Shown here: positions 38,101 to 47,956 of the stretch, one piece after another
Layout: each line of letters opens with the position of its first letter
Position numbering within the stretch: the stretch's first letter is position 1
Assembly (NCBI RefSeq): GCF_003254395.2
Contig: NC_037641.1
Span: forward strand, 4,621,001 to 4,685,000
Source: Apis mellifera
Lineage: Eukaryota; Arthropoda; Insecta; Hymenoptera; Apidae
DNA length: 64,000 bases
Reading direction: 5' to 3'
The notes under the pieces: model-generated
Database searches by the model: none
What the model saw: the letters and a program-made list of their open reading frames with translations, nothing else
Told to the model about the DNA's origin: nothing
Made by a program: the position numbers and the translations under genes

Positions 38101-41100
38101 CGTAATGAGCCGGCGGTTCCATTATTTCTGTGCCAATTTCACGACGTGTCGTCGTCCCAACACACAACGAAATTGAAATGTGCGCTCACTTTTTTCACGT
38201 GACTCTCGACGATTCACGTGAATCGAGGGGGTTGACACGCACGTTTGAACCACATTCGCGCAAGCCATGAATGAAATGTGGATATTCGTATGCAAATCAT
38301 GCATACGAATAGCACGAGATAGGCAACGTGACCGTCTAAAATTTTTCCCATTCAATGGCCAAGTTGTTTTTTACAACAAACCTTAACGAACGTGTACGAC
38401 ACACTTGTTTCGCCCTCCCTTCTTTTCCTCATCTCGTAAAAGTACCAGATTTTTAGATTTTTGACAATTATTTTTTTTTTTTTTTTAAGTATACCTAAGC
38501 GACGTATGAAAAACACGAGCTGCTTATCGCATTGTGAATACGAGATGCAATAACTCGATAGTGAAAACTTTAAAAACGGAATAAAAATTACAAAGACCAT
38601 TGTCTTCCATTAATATTATTCCTTTCCATGGAAATTTTTTTCTTCTTTCCGCTCGCAATTTTCGCACATTTCGATGGAATTTATTCTGGATTTGCGACTC
38701 CTAAAGATAGATGGAAGATAAATTATGATTAAGAATATCGAATGATAACGAAAAGAATTAGAAATTAATTAAAACTAGAATAGCATAATACGGAACTCGA
38801 TGTAAATTAGTACACGATAAAATATGTAATCCCTCGTTCAAAATGCCGGGAACAAAACTCGAACAGAGGAGTATAATAGGCAGAAGAAAGTAATAAATAA
38901 ATCACTTCGCGAGGAATTCAAAGAAATTCGAAACATTTCCTCCGGAGAAAAATTGTTCTACGTAGGAAACGCGATTCTCGCATCCTGAGAGAAACTCGTT
39001 GAAAAGCTGACTATTCAATCGTCCCCCTCCGGGTATCTCTCAGATTTGCTCAAAATGATTAGAGTCTTATTTAGATTGCTCGAACTGATTAGACTGGGGT
39101 CTTGTTCGAACGTGTCAGCTATTCATTTCTCAAAGCTACTCGTATTACCGGGACGTGGTGTTACTAAACGCGGGGCGAATATCGACGGTATATATATTTT
39201 TTCCTCTCTTTCAATTTTTAAAATTTTTCCACTCGCCGTCCAACCGTGAAACTTTCTAATTATTCAAAAAATTGGTTGTATTATGCTGTATACGTTTCGG
39301 ATGATCGACTCGAACGAACCGTCGACTCAACCTTGTTGACAACAGCCGAGAAATTCCACGGTTGAACACGTGTAACAAGGCTGATAATTTCAGGGCCGAG
39401 GAAACTAGATTTTTCAAAATAGATAAGTAGAAATAAATATTTATATTCGCTCGGCAAGATTTTGCACATAAATATTATTTCACTTACATTTCACTATTAC
39501 TCGTTCAAATATTTTAATAATAATTATTACTTGAACGAGCATTTCATTGAAATATAAGAAAATTCTATTCCTTACAAGTAAAATAGTAATTAAAATAATT
39601 AAACTCAATGTTTTAAGAAATAAAAAATAACCCGTGACGTTTAATGGATTTTAATTAAATGGAAAATAAATTCCTTTCATTTGCATCGAATTTGTGAATG
39701 TAAATAATAAATATTTGCCCGTTAAATATTAAAAAAAAAAAAGGAATATTTCCAAATTGTATTCGCTTGTGAAGATATTTCAAACATTTGTTTTTTAAGC
39801 TATTTCAAAATTTACGCGGCTCTGATTTTATATGTGTTTCAAAGAATGAACTTTGATACACAAATATAATTCGGAATATCTTTGTCGTCGCTTTGGTTAA
39901 AAAAATCCGCACGTTACGCAAAATTCGTTTGTTGAGATAACAGATAAGATTCGAAATTCGTGAATGAGAGTTAACGAGGATATGATAGTTAAACGGACAA
40001 GCGAACTAGCTATTAAAAATGTTGACAAAAATGATCGAAAAATAAAAAATTCGTTACCAAGTCGATAAGTGATAACGTTATAAAAAAGATCGTTTATTCG
40101 AGTAACTGTGATAGGAGGATTGCAGGATGATGAAATTTGACAATGAAGGTAACGATATAAACAGCAGAAATTATTGTTTTGATTGTTTTAACAAATGAAC
40201 GAGTCAACGAGATGGAAAAATCCATGTACGAAGAATAATCGATTTCGAAACATTTACATCAATGATTATTATTAAAATGAAATATGGAACGCTTGAAATG
40301 AAACTTCTTCTTATTTTTAAGATTCGAAATTTTCACAATAAATTTAGACTTACTTCAAATTAAGAAACGGAACACAAAAATTGCACTTTCCGTAAAAAAT
40401 AATTATTTCAAATCTAATAGTTAATAGTTAAAAAATTCTAGAAACAATTTATCGTTAAAAAAGAAAAAATCTTGGATATCGAGGAGCCGAAATTAATGTT
40501 AAAAAAATTTGGAAAATAAGAATAAAAGTATTTACTGTGAAATCGATAAACTGGCATCCGCACCGGGTGATCAATGCTAGAGGTAGATTTTAGGTGAACG
40601 TTCAGGATGATGAAACACTTCAATAAAATTGGCAAAGTGACACAGAGCCGTGGTGAGGGTAAGAGGAGAGGGTAAGTTTCTGATGCAAGAACGGATACTC
40701 CTGCGAATCGTCCCCGGAGCCAGGTTTTACTCCAAAAGAAGGAAATAGCGAATCGTATGCTGACGAAACCGGTTCGTATTATGAAATTACCTTTTAAGAA
40801 CTCTGATGATCGAATTAAAAAAACTTGTTAAAGAAACGATCTACCGTTTGATTTTTCAGGGACCAGATACAAAAGTTTATTCGATCATTGTCCCAAAATT
40901 AATTTGCTAAATAATAAAATTCCTAGTGTATTTTATGACTGAAACATAGAGAAAAACTCGATCAATTTCGTTCCGTCACGAGAATCAACATGTAAAAAGA
41001 GTAATGTTTTGTCTGTTTTTTACGCAAGCATGATTCACTAACCTAATCAACTTTTTATTCGTTATCGAACGAATGGTAACGCGGGGAACACGCGTGAAAA

Positions 41101-42005
41101 ATGGGCTGGATCCTGATTCTAATGCGCAATATATCGGTCTCGTGCCGCAAAACCGGCACCACGAACAACAATTTTACAAAAGAGTATATTGATCATGAAT
41201 CGAACGATTACACTTCCCCCTAAACGAAATCAATTACTCTGTCGAATGAAAATATCGACTCGAATAGAACAGAGTGGATAATTCACTCTCTTTTTGATCA
41301 ATTTAATCTATCTAAACGAAACAAGAGATCAAACAAAACAATCGATACATCGATACATATAGAGATATAAATGACGCAAAATTGAAAAATATTAATACAT
41401 ACATCACAGATCAGAGATACATTTTGAAATTAATCTAATTGGCACGTATTATTCAACAGTATTGAATAATGGAGAAAAATTGCAATTTCTATGATATCAT
41501 TTTTTCTCTTTCCCCCCATTATTGCACTGTATCTCTGCTAGATGAATCGTAGATGTAAGATCTCGATGACTTTTGGAATGCGCCGGTCGCATGCGTGCAC
41601 GAATCGAGAGTGACATGTATGCAAGCATGGTGTAGGTGAGCACGATACATGTGCACAGAACGGTTGTAATTACGAGAAACATGGACAAGACCGAAAAGCC
41701 GGTCGATCCTCTCCCTCTCTCTGTTACCAAGCGAAAAAAAAGGAAAAGGGAAACAAAAAAAACCTAGCGAACAACGACAGGCGCATTCGTCTCGAGAGCC
41801 GGCATTTTCAGCCGGAATTTCAAACAAATGAAATAGAAAAAATGAAAAATATATATATACATATATATGTATATATATGTATATTTTGTGAAAAAAAACT
41901 CACGTCATTTCCAATCTGACCCATGCTGACGGCACCACCACAATTCGCGAGTGTATCCGCCTTCGGGTAAGGCTCGGTCACGTTAGCCACAGGAATTTTG
42001 GACAA
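11883..42005 (-). CDS. Sesn: Sestrin (leucine-sensing, stress-induced TORC1 inhibitor)
   Basis: Sestrin is a cytosolic protein that restrains TORC1 by binding GATOR2; vertebrate SESN2 releases GATOR2 when leucine binds. Coding exons in transcript order are 41904-42005 (5' edge uncertain), 20945-21115, 15870-16052, 15303-15543, 14648-14913, 12873-13247 and 11883-11969. All have AG/GT boundaries in one frame, giving 447-474 residues (human SESN2 480). The N-terminal helical domain has RHQCSYL, keeping Cys and Tyr of the peroxidase-like site. A central linker has VEALMERM. The C-terminal domain has LTYYT, RRAIWNY, HDDYDYNEVNQLLER and the terminus VHVNLMILEARMQAELLYAL to YMT, matching SESN1/2/3 nearly residue for residue. 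Pocket Trp444 is replaced by Met. Family FoxO/ATF4 regulation is known; candidate sites lie in the first intron. Confidence 0.95.
11970..12872 (-). other. Sestrin last intron
   Basis: This 903-nt intron has an unusual donor, AAG then GTTGGT (12872-12867). It holds a T19-like tract near 12141 and a C8 run at 12690. No other gene is seen. Confidence 0.85.
12873..13247 (-). CDS. Sesn: Sestrin exon: leucine pocket and GATOR2-binding region
   Basis: The acceptor TTTGTTTCAG ends at 13248. The 125 codons begin RGQLSDIPTFRVQDYSWDDH and end KHSEK. Known SESN2 positions map as follows: Thr374/Tyr375/Thr377 in LTYYT, Arg390 in FRRAIWNY, Asp406/407 in HDDYDY and Glu451 in HSEK are all kept. Trp444 is replaced by Met (codon 12897-12899). 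Confidence 0.96.
13248..14647 (-). other. Sestrin intron
   Basis: This 1.4 kb AT-rich intron has donor GTGAGT and poly-T runs near 13819 and 13882. No gene is seen. Confidence 0.85.
14648..14913 (-). CDS. Sesn: Sestrin exon: central linker and start of C-terminal domain
   Basis: Acceptor CCTTGCAG, donor GTGAGT. The split Glu codon (G from the previous exon plus AA) gives KTENMPSPPSSPS. It then reads VEALMERMKRLSEKSESYQI and IEDPTFIYQDFAK, matching SESN2 VEALMERMQQL and FVEDPTFGYEDF. The first ~35 residues are Ser/Pro rich and likely disordered. Confidence 0.95.
14914..15302 (-). other. Sestrin intron with GAA repeat
   Basis: This 389-nt intron contains GA and GAA tracts (15030-15050 and 15197-15222). 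Confidence 0.85.
15303..15543 (-). CDS. Sesn: Sestrin exon: N-terminal helical domain, HFHSLSSFVFSCGI segment
   Basis: Acceptor TTTTGCAG, donor GTAAGT. The 80 codons plus one base read KLTKGADSWSLAEVVHAIVL then LAHFHSLSSFVFSCGINEEL, close to SESN1/2 (WSLAEL, HSLASF, FGCGI). The end is Asn/Lys/Ser rich (NSNNVPTAKDKLSSSPKK), a lineage-variable linker. Confidence 0.95.
15544..15869 (-). other. Sestrin short intron
   Basis: This 326-nt AT-rich intron has donor GTAAGT and contains nothing else of note. Confidence 0.85.
15870..16052 (-). CDS. Sesn: Sestrin exon: peroxidase-like active-site segment
   Basis: Acceptor TTTGCAG, donor GTAAGT. The 61 codons start AAGRHQCSYLINLQKGEFIL, then GGDPSWLRGL and LAHRPWLLNKTHIE. 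In SESN2 the Cys125/Tyr127/His132 trio acts in the alkyl-hydroperoxidase-like site. Cys and Tyr are present, but the His position is Gln (codon 16011-16013). Confidence 0.96.
16053..20944 (-). other. Sestrin 4.9 kb intron
   Basis: No protein exon is recognised. It contains A/G-rich DNA near 16.5 kb, forkhead-like TGTTTAC cores (17543, 18585, 19338) and a pair of perfect hairpins at 19405-19431 and 19459-19487. Open frames here, such as 19278-19700 on the minus strand, lack recognisable domains. Confidence 0.75.
19405..19487. repeat. Two consecutive perfect inverted repeats
   Basis: AACTTTGACGAT and its exact complement are separated by 3 nt (19405-19431). ATAATTTCACG and its exact complement are separated by 7 nt (19459-19487). 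The second extends further with G-T pairs. Confidence 0.85.
20945..21115 (-). CDS. Sesn: Sestrin exon: second coding exon
   Basis: Acceptor TGATTACAG, donor GTGAGT. The 57 codons read THILLMDAFLQNNRLDHVSR, then VMASHPSYLEHFL and GDGPLPYDYRHLIAIM, parallel to SESN2 GRVDNLAVVMGLHPDY and TDGPLASSWRHYIAIM. Confidence 0.96.
21116..24599 (-). other. Sestrin large intron, distal block 1
   Basis: No exon is recognised. A CpG-rich block (22340-22720) has two CAGTTG boxes 10 bp apart (22506, 22516). Interleaved inverted repeats lie at 23474-23513 and a 10-bp hairpin at 24298-24320. Confidence 0.6.
24600..25420. promoter_or_regulatory. GC-rich, pyrimidine-skewed intronic segment
   Basis: This island of higher GC lies in the Sestrin intron, with a pyrimidine run (about 24958-25046) and several overlapping open frames on both strands (up to 191 codons, 24724-25299 minus). 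Frames open in many phases point to composition rather than protein. An internal promoter or enhancer is possible. Confidence 0.3.
26930..27059. promoter_or_regulatory. CRE, C/EBP-ATF (CARE) and E-box cluster in Sestrin intron
   Basis: TGACGTCA at 26930-26937 is a perfect CRE. TGATGCAAT at 26989-26997 matches the ATF4-type composite element. CACGTG lies at 27004-27009 and TAACGTCA at 27052-27059. Binding is inferred from motifs only. Confidence 0.45.
29070..29112. repeat. (CT)n microsatellite
   Basis: About 43 bases of CT repeat with one T5 interruption. Confidence 0.95.
30298..30321. repeat. (GTC)8 trinucleotide repeat
   Basis: Eight pure GTC/CGT units in the Sestrin intron. It is CpG-containing and would be a methylation or slippage target. 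Confidence 0.95.
32047..32123. repeat. A-rich minisatellite: A11G units then GGAAAA units
   Basis: Three units of eleven A plus G (12 bp period) are followed by GAA and then four GGAAAA/AAGGAA units. Confidence 0.9.
33801..34218 (-). other. Unexplained open frame in Sestrin intron
   Basis: A minus-strand frame is open from just upstream of a good acceptor (TTTAATTTCAG, ends 34207) to 33803, reading HDERGFQTIDYFSLVFDVFI and on. It has no family I recognise. Its distal part is compositional (Leu/Phe from a GA-rich complement). A second possible 45-nt mini-exon (33922-33966) sits between CCACAG and GTAATT. Confidence 0.2.
34516..35029. repeat. Array of GAAAAATATTTTTC-type palindromes
   Basis: Near-identical 14-mers lie at 34516 (one extra T), 34659, 34693, 34924 and 34964. 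A longer hairpin of 13-bp arms with an AATA centre lies at 35000-35029. Flanks also recur (AAATTAGG near 34432, 34640 and 34903), indicating a degenerate tandem duplication of about 210-260 bp. Confidence 0.8.
35243..35279. promoter_or_regulatory. Forkhead (FoxO-type) palindrome plus third site
   Basis: GGTAAACATGTTTACC (35264-35279) is a perfect 16-bp palindrome containing GTAAACA on both strands. A further TGTTTAC lies at 35243-35249. FoxO regulation of sestrins is established in flies and mammals; occupancy here is inferred. Confidence 0.5.
35411..35443. repeat. (TTCT)n microsatellite
   Basis: About seven TTCT units. Confidence 0.9.
36823..36876. repeat. TA/TG/CA mixed repeat with dyad symmetry
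   Basis: ATATATGTATATATGTATAC is followed by ACATATACATATATG and a TA run. It is largely self-complementary. Confidence 0.85.
37230..37875. repeat. Diverged duplicate, copy A
   Basis: It shares blocks in the same order with copy B at 39368-39720: GTGTAAC-AGG, GGAAATAAATATT-like, GAGATTTT-like, TGACGTTTAAT (37790), TTTCATTTGCATCGAAT (37824-37840) and GAATGTAAATAATAA (37843-37857). Confidence 0.65.
38018..38311. promoter_or_regulatory. Palindrome-dense candidate regulatory module
   Basis: TTCGTACGTACGAA lies at 38018-38031 and CACGTG at 38196-38201. GATTCACGTGAATC is at 38211-38224. A perfect 12-bp inverted repeat lies at 38283-38311 with a 5-nt centre, holding the octamer ATGCAAAT. Confidence 0.45.
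39368..39720. repeat. Diverged duplicate, copy B
   Basis: Counterpart of copy A. TGACGTTTAAT at 39635, TTTCATTTGCATCGAAT at 39675-39691 and GAATGTAAATAATAA at 39696-39710 are identical to copy A. An extra hairpin (CTCGTTCAA arms, 39500-39539) is inserted. Confidence 0.65.
41904..42005 (-). CDS. Sesn: Sestrin most 5' coding exon seen (5' edge uncertain)
   Basis: The donor GTGAGT follows codon GAC at 41904, in phase 0 with the next exon. The frame reads KIPVANVTEPYPKADTLANC, then GGAVSMGQIGND and on to THILLMDAF, with IPV aligning to FIPVEEV of SESN2. An in-frame TAA at 42006-42008 abuts it, and no AG acceptor lies between that stop and the IPV codons. So translation may start at the ATG at 41922-41924 (MGQIGND), at a non-AUG codon, or after an exon boundary I cannot place. 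Confidence 0.75.
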
Positions 42006-42600
42006 TTATAATAAATAAACACTATATGTATATATGTAATAAAGATATTACACGAAAGACTTCGGTAGAAGACGATAATATATATATATATATATATATA
42101 TTATTATATACGTTGCGATCAGAAAAAAAATTTCTGTCCTCGATTTCTTAGCGATCTAAGCTCTTTCGGTAGAAAAAAAGACGGGAGAATATAGAGAGAA
42201 AATTGATTTTCGAGAGAAATTCTTTTTCTTTTTCACCGGCAAGTCTTAACGGTGGGTCTCCCTTTGAGATAAAACGTCCGCGAGTTGTCACACTTGAGGA
42301 ACACCGGCAAGAAATTACCAATCATAATAAATATCACAGAAATATTGCTCGTACCCTTGAGTCGGGTAATGCGACAATGCTCGATTTTCAATCTTTTCTC
42401 GTACGGCTCGTAAATTCTTTTTTTGGAACGTACGGTCGAAACGATAAATAGAAGATACGATACGGGGGGAAAAAAAAAAAAAAGAAAAAAAAAGCGGAAA
42501 AGCTACGATCGTTCACAACACCGATACACAGTTAACGAAAGATCATCACACAAGAATCAGGTTACACTGGACATTACGTGTTGGGGGATTTCTACGATGA
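42006..42600. other. Upstream flank or 5' UTR of Sestrin
   Basis: AT-rich, with (TA)12 at 42078-42102 and an A-rich tract near 42470. No supported gene is seen. Confidence 0.5.
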
Positions 42601-42619
42601 ACGATGTATGCGAAAAGAG

Positions 42620-43015
42620 AGCCGGTTGCTAACTGACGATAACTGACGCTTCAATAGCTAAGCTGAGCTACGATCATCTGGTCGGGCCGGCGTGGTGGGG
42701 TGACGAACAGCTGGTGGGGAGAGTTGCCGGTTTCTCGGGCCTGCGCCGTAGCAACAACTCCATACCATACCAGGGTCGTTAAAGCGAAATTCTGATAAAG
42801 CGCATAAAAAGACGAGGGTTTTACTTTCAGATAATTCGTGATTCATTGCAACGTTTCATGAATATCTAACTTTGCTACGGGCTCGCTTGAAAGTAAACAG
42901 ACAAGAGGAGACGAAGAACACGAGACGAGTGGGGGACGTTATTATAAGAAGCTATAGATACGGGGCTGGCACACGCAGGCAGCCGGCTTGATCAGCTGAT
43001 GCCTTAGCAACAGGA
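42620..43015. promoter_or_regulatory. Candidate promoter with RFX X-box-like sites
   Basis: GATGCCTTAGCAAC (42998-43011) matches 11 of 14 bases of the RFX palindrome GTTGCCATGGCAAC. GCCGTAGCAAC (42745-42755), GTTGCC (42723) and GTTGCTAAC (42625-42633) lie nearby, along with CAGCTG at 42709 and 42993. It is GC-rich relative to its flanks and lies about 0.6-1.0 kb upstream of the first Sestrin exon seen. Confidence 0.35.
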
Positions 43016-46000
43016 GTACGAACTGTGCTAAAAATATCGATCCCATCTGATTATCGGTACGATGCGATTTGTAACGATTTGTTACAACCATTTACGCAAA
43101 AACGTAAAACGAACGATATAGAAAATGCATGTATTTCCCTTGATTTCTCGCGGCGAGTTAAAATACGAGGAGAGAAAGTTAAAGTCATGGAACCGTGTAT
43201 TCGTCCGCGTACGAAAACACGAGAACCGGAGAGGGTGTAAACAATTGCCATTCGATTTATATTTCACCAGCTTTTCACTTTTATCGTCGCTACTCGGTTA
43301 TTTTGTCACCGATATTTTTTTCGCAACTCAAGAAGAGAATCGGTAATCGTCCATTGCATAATTGTGAAAAGTGTACGTGTAATCTTCAAAGGCGGGACGT
43401 TGGTTTTGTTTATCAGCGTTAATGAAGAGGCTCCTTCTCTCGCTGAAGAGGGCACGTTATCAACGATGAGTGGGCATATACGAGAAACGCTATGATTCGC
43501 GAATATTCGTCCCGTAACAGTGCGGATCAATGAAAACTCCCAATCTCTTTGTAAGCAGGGAGGAGAGAAGATGAAGAGCCATTCAGGGCCTTTAAGGTTC
43601 CCTTTGTTTTCCAAGGACAACGCAAAATAAAGACTTGGGAGGAAACGGAGAAGGGCTCTTCCCTCTTTCATTTCCGCAAAATACTGACGACCCTTTGTCG
43701 CGAGCACGAAACGTCACGGTGGCCCTATTGCCGCAGAATTTTTCATGCGAGTCGATCGAAAAAAGAAGAAGAAAAAAAAGAAAGAAGAGGAAATAAAATC
43801 CCTTTCGACTAATTATACGATTTCTTATCATCGTATGTAAGAATAGAAAAACGAGATCCATGATTCTGAGAGCCATTAACTGTATCTCAAATCAGAAACG
43901 TATCGATCGTGCTCTGAGTGGCCAACTGAATTTTCCAAACAGGGAAATATACTAGTTTCACAATATGAAACTCATACAGGAATAATAAATTGGAACGTTA
44001 CAATACTTTGATCGTCCAAATAAAATTGATATCCGATCCTATAATTTCCCACATGACGCTAATATATCTCTGTCACAAAATAACGATTTGTTACTCGTCC
44101 AATTCAAAAAATCCAACACTTGTGACATATGGTCGCCTCGTCCATTTAAAGAACCACGAGGAAAGTGTAGCAGCACGTTGTAGATCAGTTCCAAGAAAAA
44201 GACGATTTAAAGGGATCGGGAACAGCTTGCCCCTGAAAACAGAAAGAGAGATAGAGAATGAGAAAGAGGAAGGAAGGAAGGGTCCCTTTAAAACGCTGCT
44301 ACATTTCGTCGATGTTCCGTCGGTCAATCGTTCCACGAAGGCCGACCATCTCACGAAGCTACGAAGCATTGTAGCGATGAGAGCCGTTCCAAAAGTTTCT
44401 ATTATTTCGTATTCCCGGTAGTGGGTATTTGGGCGAGGTTAGTATTGGAAGCGCGAAGAGGTCAACGTTCGGGAAAGCGCCTCTCGTTACGGCACTGCCA
44501 TACGATATTATAGGCCCCGTCGCTCGGAAATCCCCTCCCACCCGCCTCAACTGCCGTACACCACTCTTTCACTCCTTGTCCCTCTCTCACCCTCGCCCCA
44601 CCTCTCCCTTTTCCTCTCTTTTTCCTCTTTCCGCGCAGAGATTATTATCTATCTCTCTTCAATCTCCTCCATCGCGCTCTTTCTCTCCACTTTCTCTCCC
44701 TCGTTCCCTTTTCCTTCCTCTCTCTCTCTCTCTCTCTTTCCACTAATACATACCGTCTCGCTCCACCCTCTACGTTTCTTTTTTTCTTTTTCTTCTTCCC
44801 ATACGCAGCACACCCCCACTCCAAATGCAACACTCTCGGTAGCTTCGTTTTGTTCTTGCTTTCTCCGCTTTTCCTTTTTTTCTAAATCGCCCCTCCATCT
44901 TTTTCCAACCGTCCATCTGTCCATCGTTCTCCTTCTCTCGGCCTCGGTCGCACGCATCGTTACAAACGGAAGAGGACCCCGTTGCTCTCGATTCGTCGAA
45001 TCAACGGTTAGAATCCATCAACCACGTCGAGTTTAGATCTCGATCTATGAAAATTGTCAGATTGGATAGGAATTCCGCCCCGCCCTCCTTTCTCCAACAT
45101 CGTCTCTAACCGTGAGGGGAGGAAAAAAGTGAAAGAAGAAACACGTGTCGAGGCAAGATGCGAGCGGATGGAAAATAGAAGAATGATTAATCGACGCGTC
45201 TAATCGACCGCCGTGACTTAACCGAACTGCTGCTCGCTCGTTCCCTTTTCTTCTTCTTCTTCTTCTTCTTCCTCTCTCCCTCTTGTTCGGGAGAGAGAGA
45301 AAGCGACGTCGGATCAAGGCCACATCGATGCAAGAAAAAAAGAAAAAAAAAAAGAAAAGAACACACTTTAGAATCCTTTCGCGGCGATGAGTCAGAGAGC
45401 GGGACCCGGCAAGGTATTACGTGGCAATGAAACGTTCCAGCTGTAACATCGCGAACTATCGTTCCATTGTGACAAGCTACAAATTGCCGGTGATAGATTA
45501 ACGGGTCGCGTTCATCTCCGGTTGCAAAATAACCGGTAGACTTATCTGTCCGCGGCTTATCCTTTTCCTTCGGATTGTGTCCGCTCTTCCTCGTTTTTTT
45601 CGTTGCAATCAATGCAGTTGATTCGAACGGGGGGAGAAATTTCGGGAAATTACTTTTGTTTTTCAACGATATTAAAAAATATTCCAAAGGTTTTTTTTTC
45701 GTATCGATGCAACGTCGATCTGAAACGTGAAAAGATATGTGTCAGAAATATTTTCATGATTTTTTAATATTCGACACAATATGACGGTTACGAGTACCAT
45801 TGGAATTTATTCGATGATTGATTATGGAAATAATTATTTCCATGCCGTGTCAAACGAGTGGATTCGTTTCGATATCGGGTTAAAGATGACGTATGGCTGT
45901 TTAAAAATCATCGTATTATTCTTTAATGAAAAAATTACGAGATCGAAAGGATAGACGGATACGCACCTTCAAACGCATCCCCAACTTCGTCGCTTTTCTT

Positions 46001-47956
46001 CTTCGTTTATCATTTCGAGGAAATTTCGCAACACTTTCCACTTCGATACATTCCTTACGAAAAATCGATGGAATGATTTCGAGGGGATGATTCATATTTC
46101 GTACGATAAACAATATTACACCGTGAGTATAATAATGCCGTGAGATAAAAGACGGTCACGAATCCGGTCGGGCAAATAGACAGTCATCATTTCAGAGGCT
46201 ATTGGCTAGTGGACGACGAGCACGTGGTTCAGACACGCGAATCATCACGACCGAACCGTAATATCTGGGGAAGAACTGTGGCGGAAGCCAAGAGAGCTGT
46301 TTCCGGTACAACGAATAAATCAAAAGGGAAGCTCCCTCGCAGCTTTCTCTCCCCTTGTTTCTTTTTCTCCTTCACGACTATGTTGCACAATAATGCTCCA
46401 TGGGCCGAAATGATGCGTACCCCATTCGAGGAGATCGTAAACTTGCCAACACGCACAACTCTGACCACTCCTCCTCTCGTGTTTGTCTTGAGATTCAAGA
46501 AGAAAAGAAAAAAAAAATTATTCATTTCACAGCGAGTTATAAAAGAAGAAACGAAGAAGAAGAAGAAGACTGCCTATTTTCGGCCTGTTAACAAGAACAA
46601 ACTTACTTTACTTTATTATTTTCCTCGCATCGACGATATTATACTTCGATAGTTTCCATAGTTTTCTCGTTAATTATTAATATCTTCCATTATTGCTGCT
46701 TGACTTGGTATTTCAAATAGACAATGTGATTAATTATGCGCAACAAGTGTATCTTTAAAAGATTTCTCGACGACAAGTTTCGCTCATATCGGTCGTCCAG
46801 TATCTCTATCTTTTGATATTTGTAATAAAATTTCATACGTGATATATTTAAACTTTGAAATATGGTCTGTGTTATCTGTGTGTACGTGAGAATCGAGTGA
46901 TCCACACGAACAATATATACGCGAGTATTACGACGTTTTTGTAACAAGTTCAAAGGTGTAAATGTGCAGTCGATTCGCGTGCAGACACTTTGATTCAAGA
47001 TATCTTTGTTCGAACTATGACTCACAATCAAGACAGACGACTTCTTCCCCCCCCTATTTTTTTTTTTTTTTTCCTTTCCTCCACACGTTATCACAATGCG
47101 TAGCAAGTTTTTATAACACGAACAATTTAGGGACACGTGACACCGCTGGATCATCTTTATTCTTAATGACGCATCTTTGCAAACGATCCCGAAACAATGG
47201 GAACGTTTATTATTAGTCGAAGTGGAGCAGAAAGCCATGGAGCAGAAAACTTTGGTGACCGAGGAGAGAACCGTCATTATTATGCGCGTAAAATTTTCTA
47301 TTTAAGTTACAATTTATTATATCACTTATACATATAAATAATTAATTGCATTAAGCGCATGTATTAAGTAGTACACGCTATGAAAATCTGACGCTGTGAA
47401 AATAAAATGTAAAAGCCTAATTGAAGAAACATTTATACAATAATTAATTAAAGACCAATTATATTAAAAGTGACGCTTCGTGTGTATAAATCATAAAAAT
47501 TTTCTACGAAAATGAAATGTAAAATCTAAAAAAGAAAAAAAAAAGAAAACGTTTCAAAATCTCTGAAATAATATTCTACCATTTTCAAGTAATTGAATCT
47601 ACATGCATATATCGCACAGTAAAATAATCACGCAACTCGCGCAATTAATAGCGTTTAATAAACGCATTTAAGTGCAACGATCTGACACACATAAAAGATG
47701 ATTCAACAATGAGTAACTCAGAAAAAAGGAAAAAGAAAGAGAGAGAGAGAGATCAACGATAAACGAATTTCAACGAGGGATAATAGCATTCGATTCTTAC
47801 GTGTAATCTGTTGCAACCGGTTCGTTTAATTAACCGGCTGTCAATTAAAGCTCAGAGAATCAGTGAAAAATCAATTAAAAAAAAAAAAAAGGGGGGAAAA
47901 AATTGGGAGCGCGTTATCACACCGGAAGTTTCGCGGAATACCAATCTTTCTTATCG
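43016..47956. other. Non-coding stretch between Sestrin and the tRNA gene
   Basis: No supported protein gene. It holds a long pyrimidine-rich segment at 44565-44940, a TTC repeat at 45249-45272 and a 195-codon minus-strand open frame at 46690-47277 of unknown meaning. Confidence 0.5.
44565..44940. repeat. Pyrimidine-rich segment with CT microsatellite
   Basis: About 375 bases of mostly C and T on the + strand, including (CT)n at 44719-44737. The compositional bias explains the long frames on both strands. Confidence 0.85.

Larger units (their letters stand above)
34219..41903 (-). other. Sestrin large intron, proximal block 3
   Basis: No exon is recognised. The block is unusually rich in palindromes and candidate regulatory sites: the AT-palindrome array (34516-35029), the forkhead palindrome (35264-35279), paired E-boxes and hairpins (38018-38311) and an old internal duplication (37.2-37.9 and 39.4-39.7 kb). 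Confidence 0.6.
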
